Assembly: GCA_910584835.1 (NCBI GenBank)
Contig: CAJUEG010000124.1
Coordinates: forward strand, 1 to 5,241
Length of the DNA stretch: 5,241 nucleotides
Origin: an uncultured Oscillospiraceae bacterium
Lineage (GTDB): Bacteria > Bacillota > Clostridia > Oscillospirales > Oscillospiraceae
Direction of reading: 5' to 3'
Positions 5,212 to 5,241 of the stretch are shown piece after piece. Position 1 is the stretch's first letter. Each line of letters begins with the position of its first letter. Made by a program: the position numbers and the translations under genes. Below the pieces are notes generated by a model. The model was given only the letters and a program-made list of their open reading frames with translations, was not told where the DNA came from and did no database searches.

Positions 5212-5241
5212 GAAAACGCCGAAGAAATTTTGTAGTTTTTC
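5187..5241. mobile_element. Possible edge of an inserted element disrupting the DUF3846 gene
   Basis: DUF3846 homology ends near 5187 and the remaining bases are AT-rich, unlike the GC-rich coding sequence before them. The new sequence starts TGTCAAC and contains related stretches (GAAATTGTA at 5202-5210, GAAATTTTGTAG further on), as seen at ends of some insertion sequences such as the IS21 family, which begin with TG. No transposase, opposite terminus or target duplication is visible because the window ends, so the element type is a guess. Confidence 0.35.

Overview
The window looks like the left end of an integrative and conjugative element (ICE), or a related integrated element, of the Tn1549/CTn type found in gut Clostridia (Oscillospiraceae/Ruminococcaceae-like hosts). 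Four things support this: the GC-rich coding sequence with strong AAAGGAGG-type ribosome binding sites; the tail of a clostridial-type tRNA-Ala(GGC) at the left edge; the gene order RepA_N initiator, ParB-like protein, ArdA antirestriction protein, PAPS-reductase-like protein, DUF3846 protein; and the closeness of each product to families I know from such elements. The species cannot be fixed from this sequence.

Layout. Positions 1-54 are the 3' part of tRNA-Ala(GGC), followed by a long terminator hairpin (57-112). After a short AT-richer stretch with a weak candidate promoter comes a second hairpin with a U-tract (193-224), then a strong ribosome binding site and a GTG start for a RepA_N-type replication initiator (249-1193). 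Four tandem 23-bp repeats lie inside repA (671-762). Their period is not a multiple of three, so they are repeated as DNA and not as protein, and they are good candidates for origin iterons. The 114-bp gap between repA and the next gene holds two copies of a palindromic site that resembles bacterial parS. It is followed by a 753-residue protein with two ParB-like domains separated by a Pro/Ala-rich repeat linker (1308-3569).

One base after the ParB gene begins ardA (3571). Its reading frame is broken near 3961-3975, and the C-terminal part of the ArdA family continues in another frame (3968-4234). The stop codon of this second part lies in the loop of a terminator-like hairpin (4223-4247). 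Only 14 bases after the U-tract, a PAPS-reductase/PP-loop family gene begins (4262-5092). A good ribosome binding site then leads into a DUF3846-family gene (from TTG 5107) that matches its family for about 26 residues and ends abruptly at 5211. The AT-rich tail from about 5187 looks like the edge of an inserted element.

How the parts fit. RepA plus iterons would replicate the excised circle. The ParB-like protein with parS-like sites could provide partition or local regulation. ArdA would shield incoming DNA from type I restriction. The PAPS-reductase-like protein next to a ParB-like protein recalls IbrA/IbrB-type gene pairs, whose biochemical role is unsettled. All genes lie on the + strand and probably form a maintenance operon punctuated by hairpins. 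There is no stretch over 300 bases without a gene.
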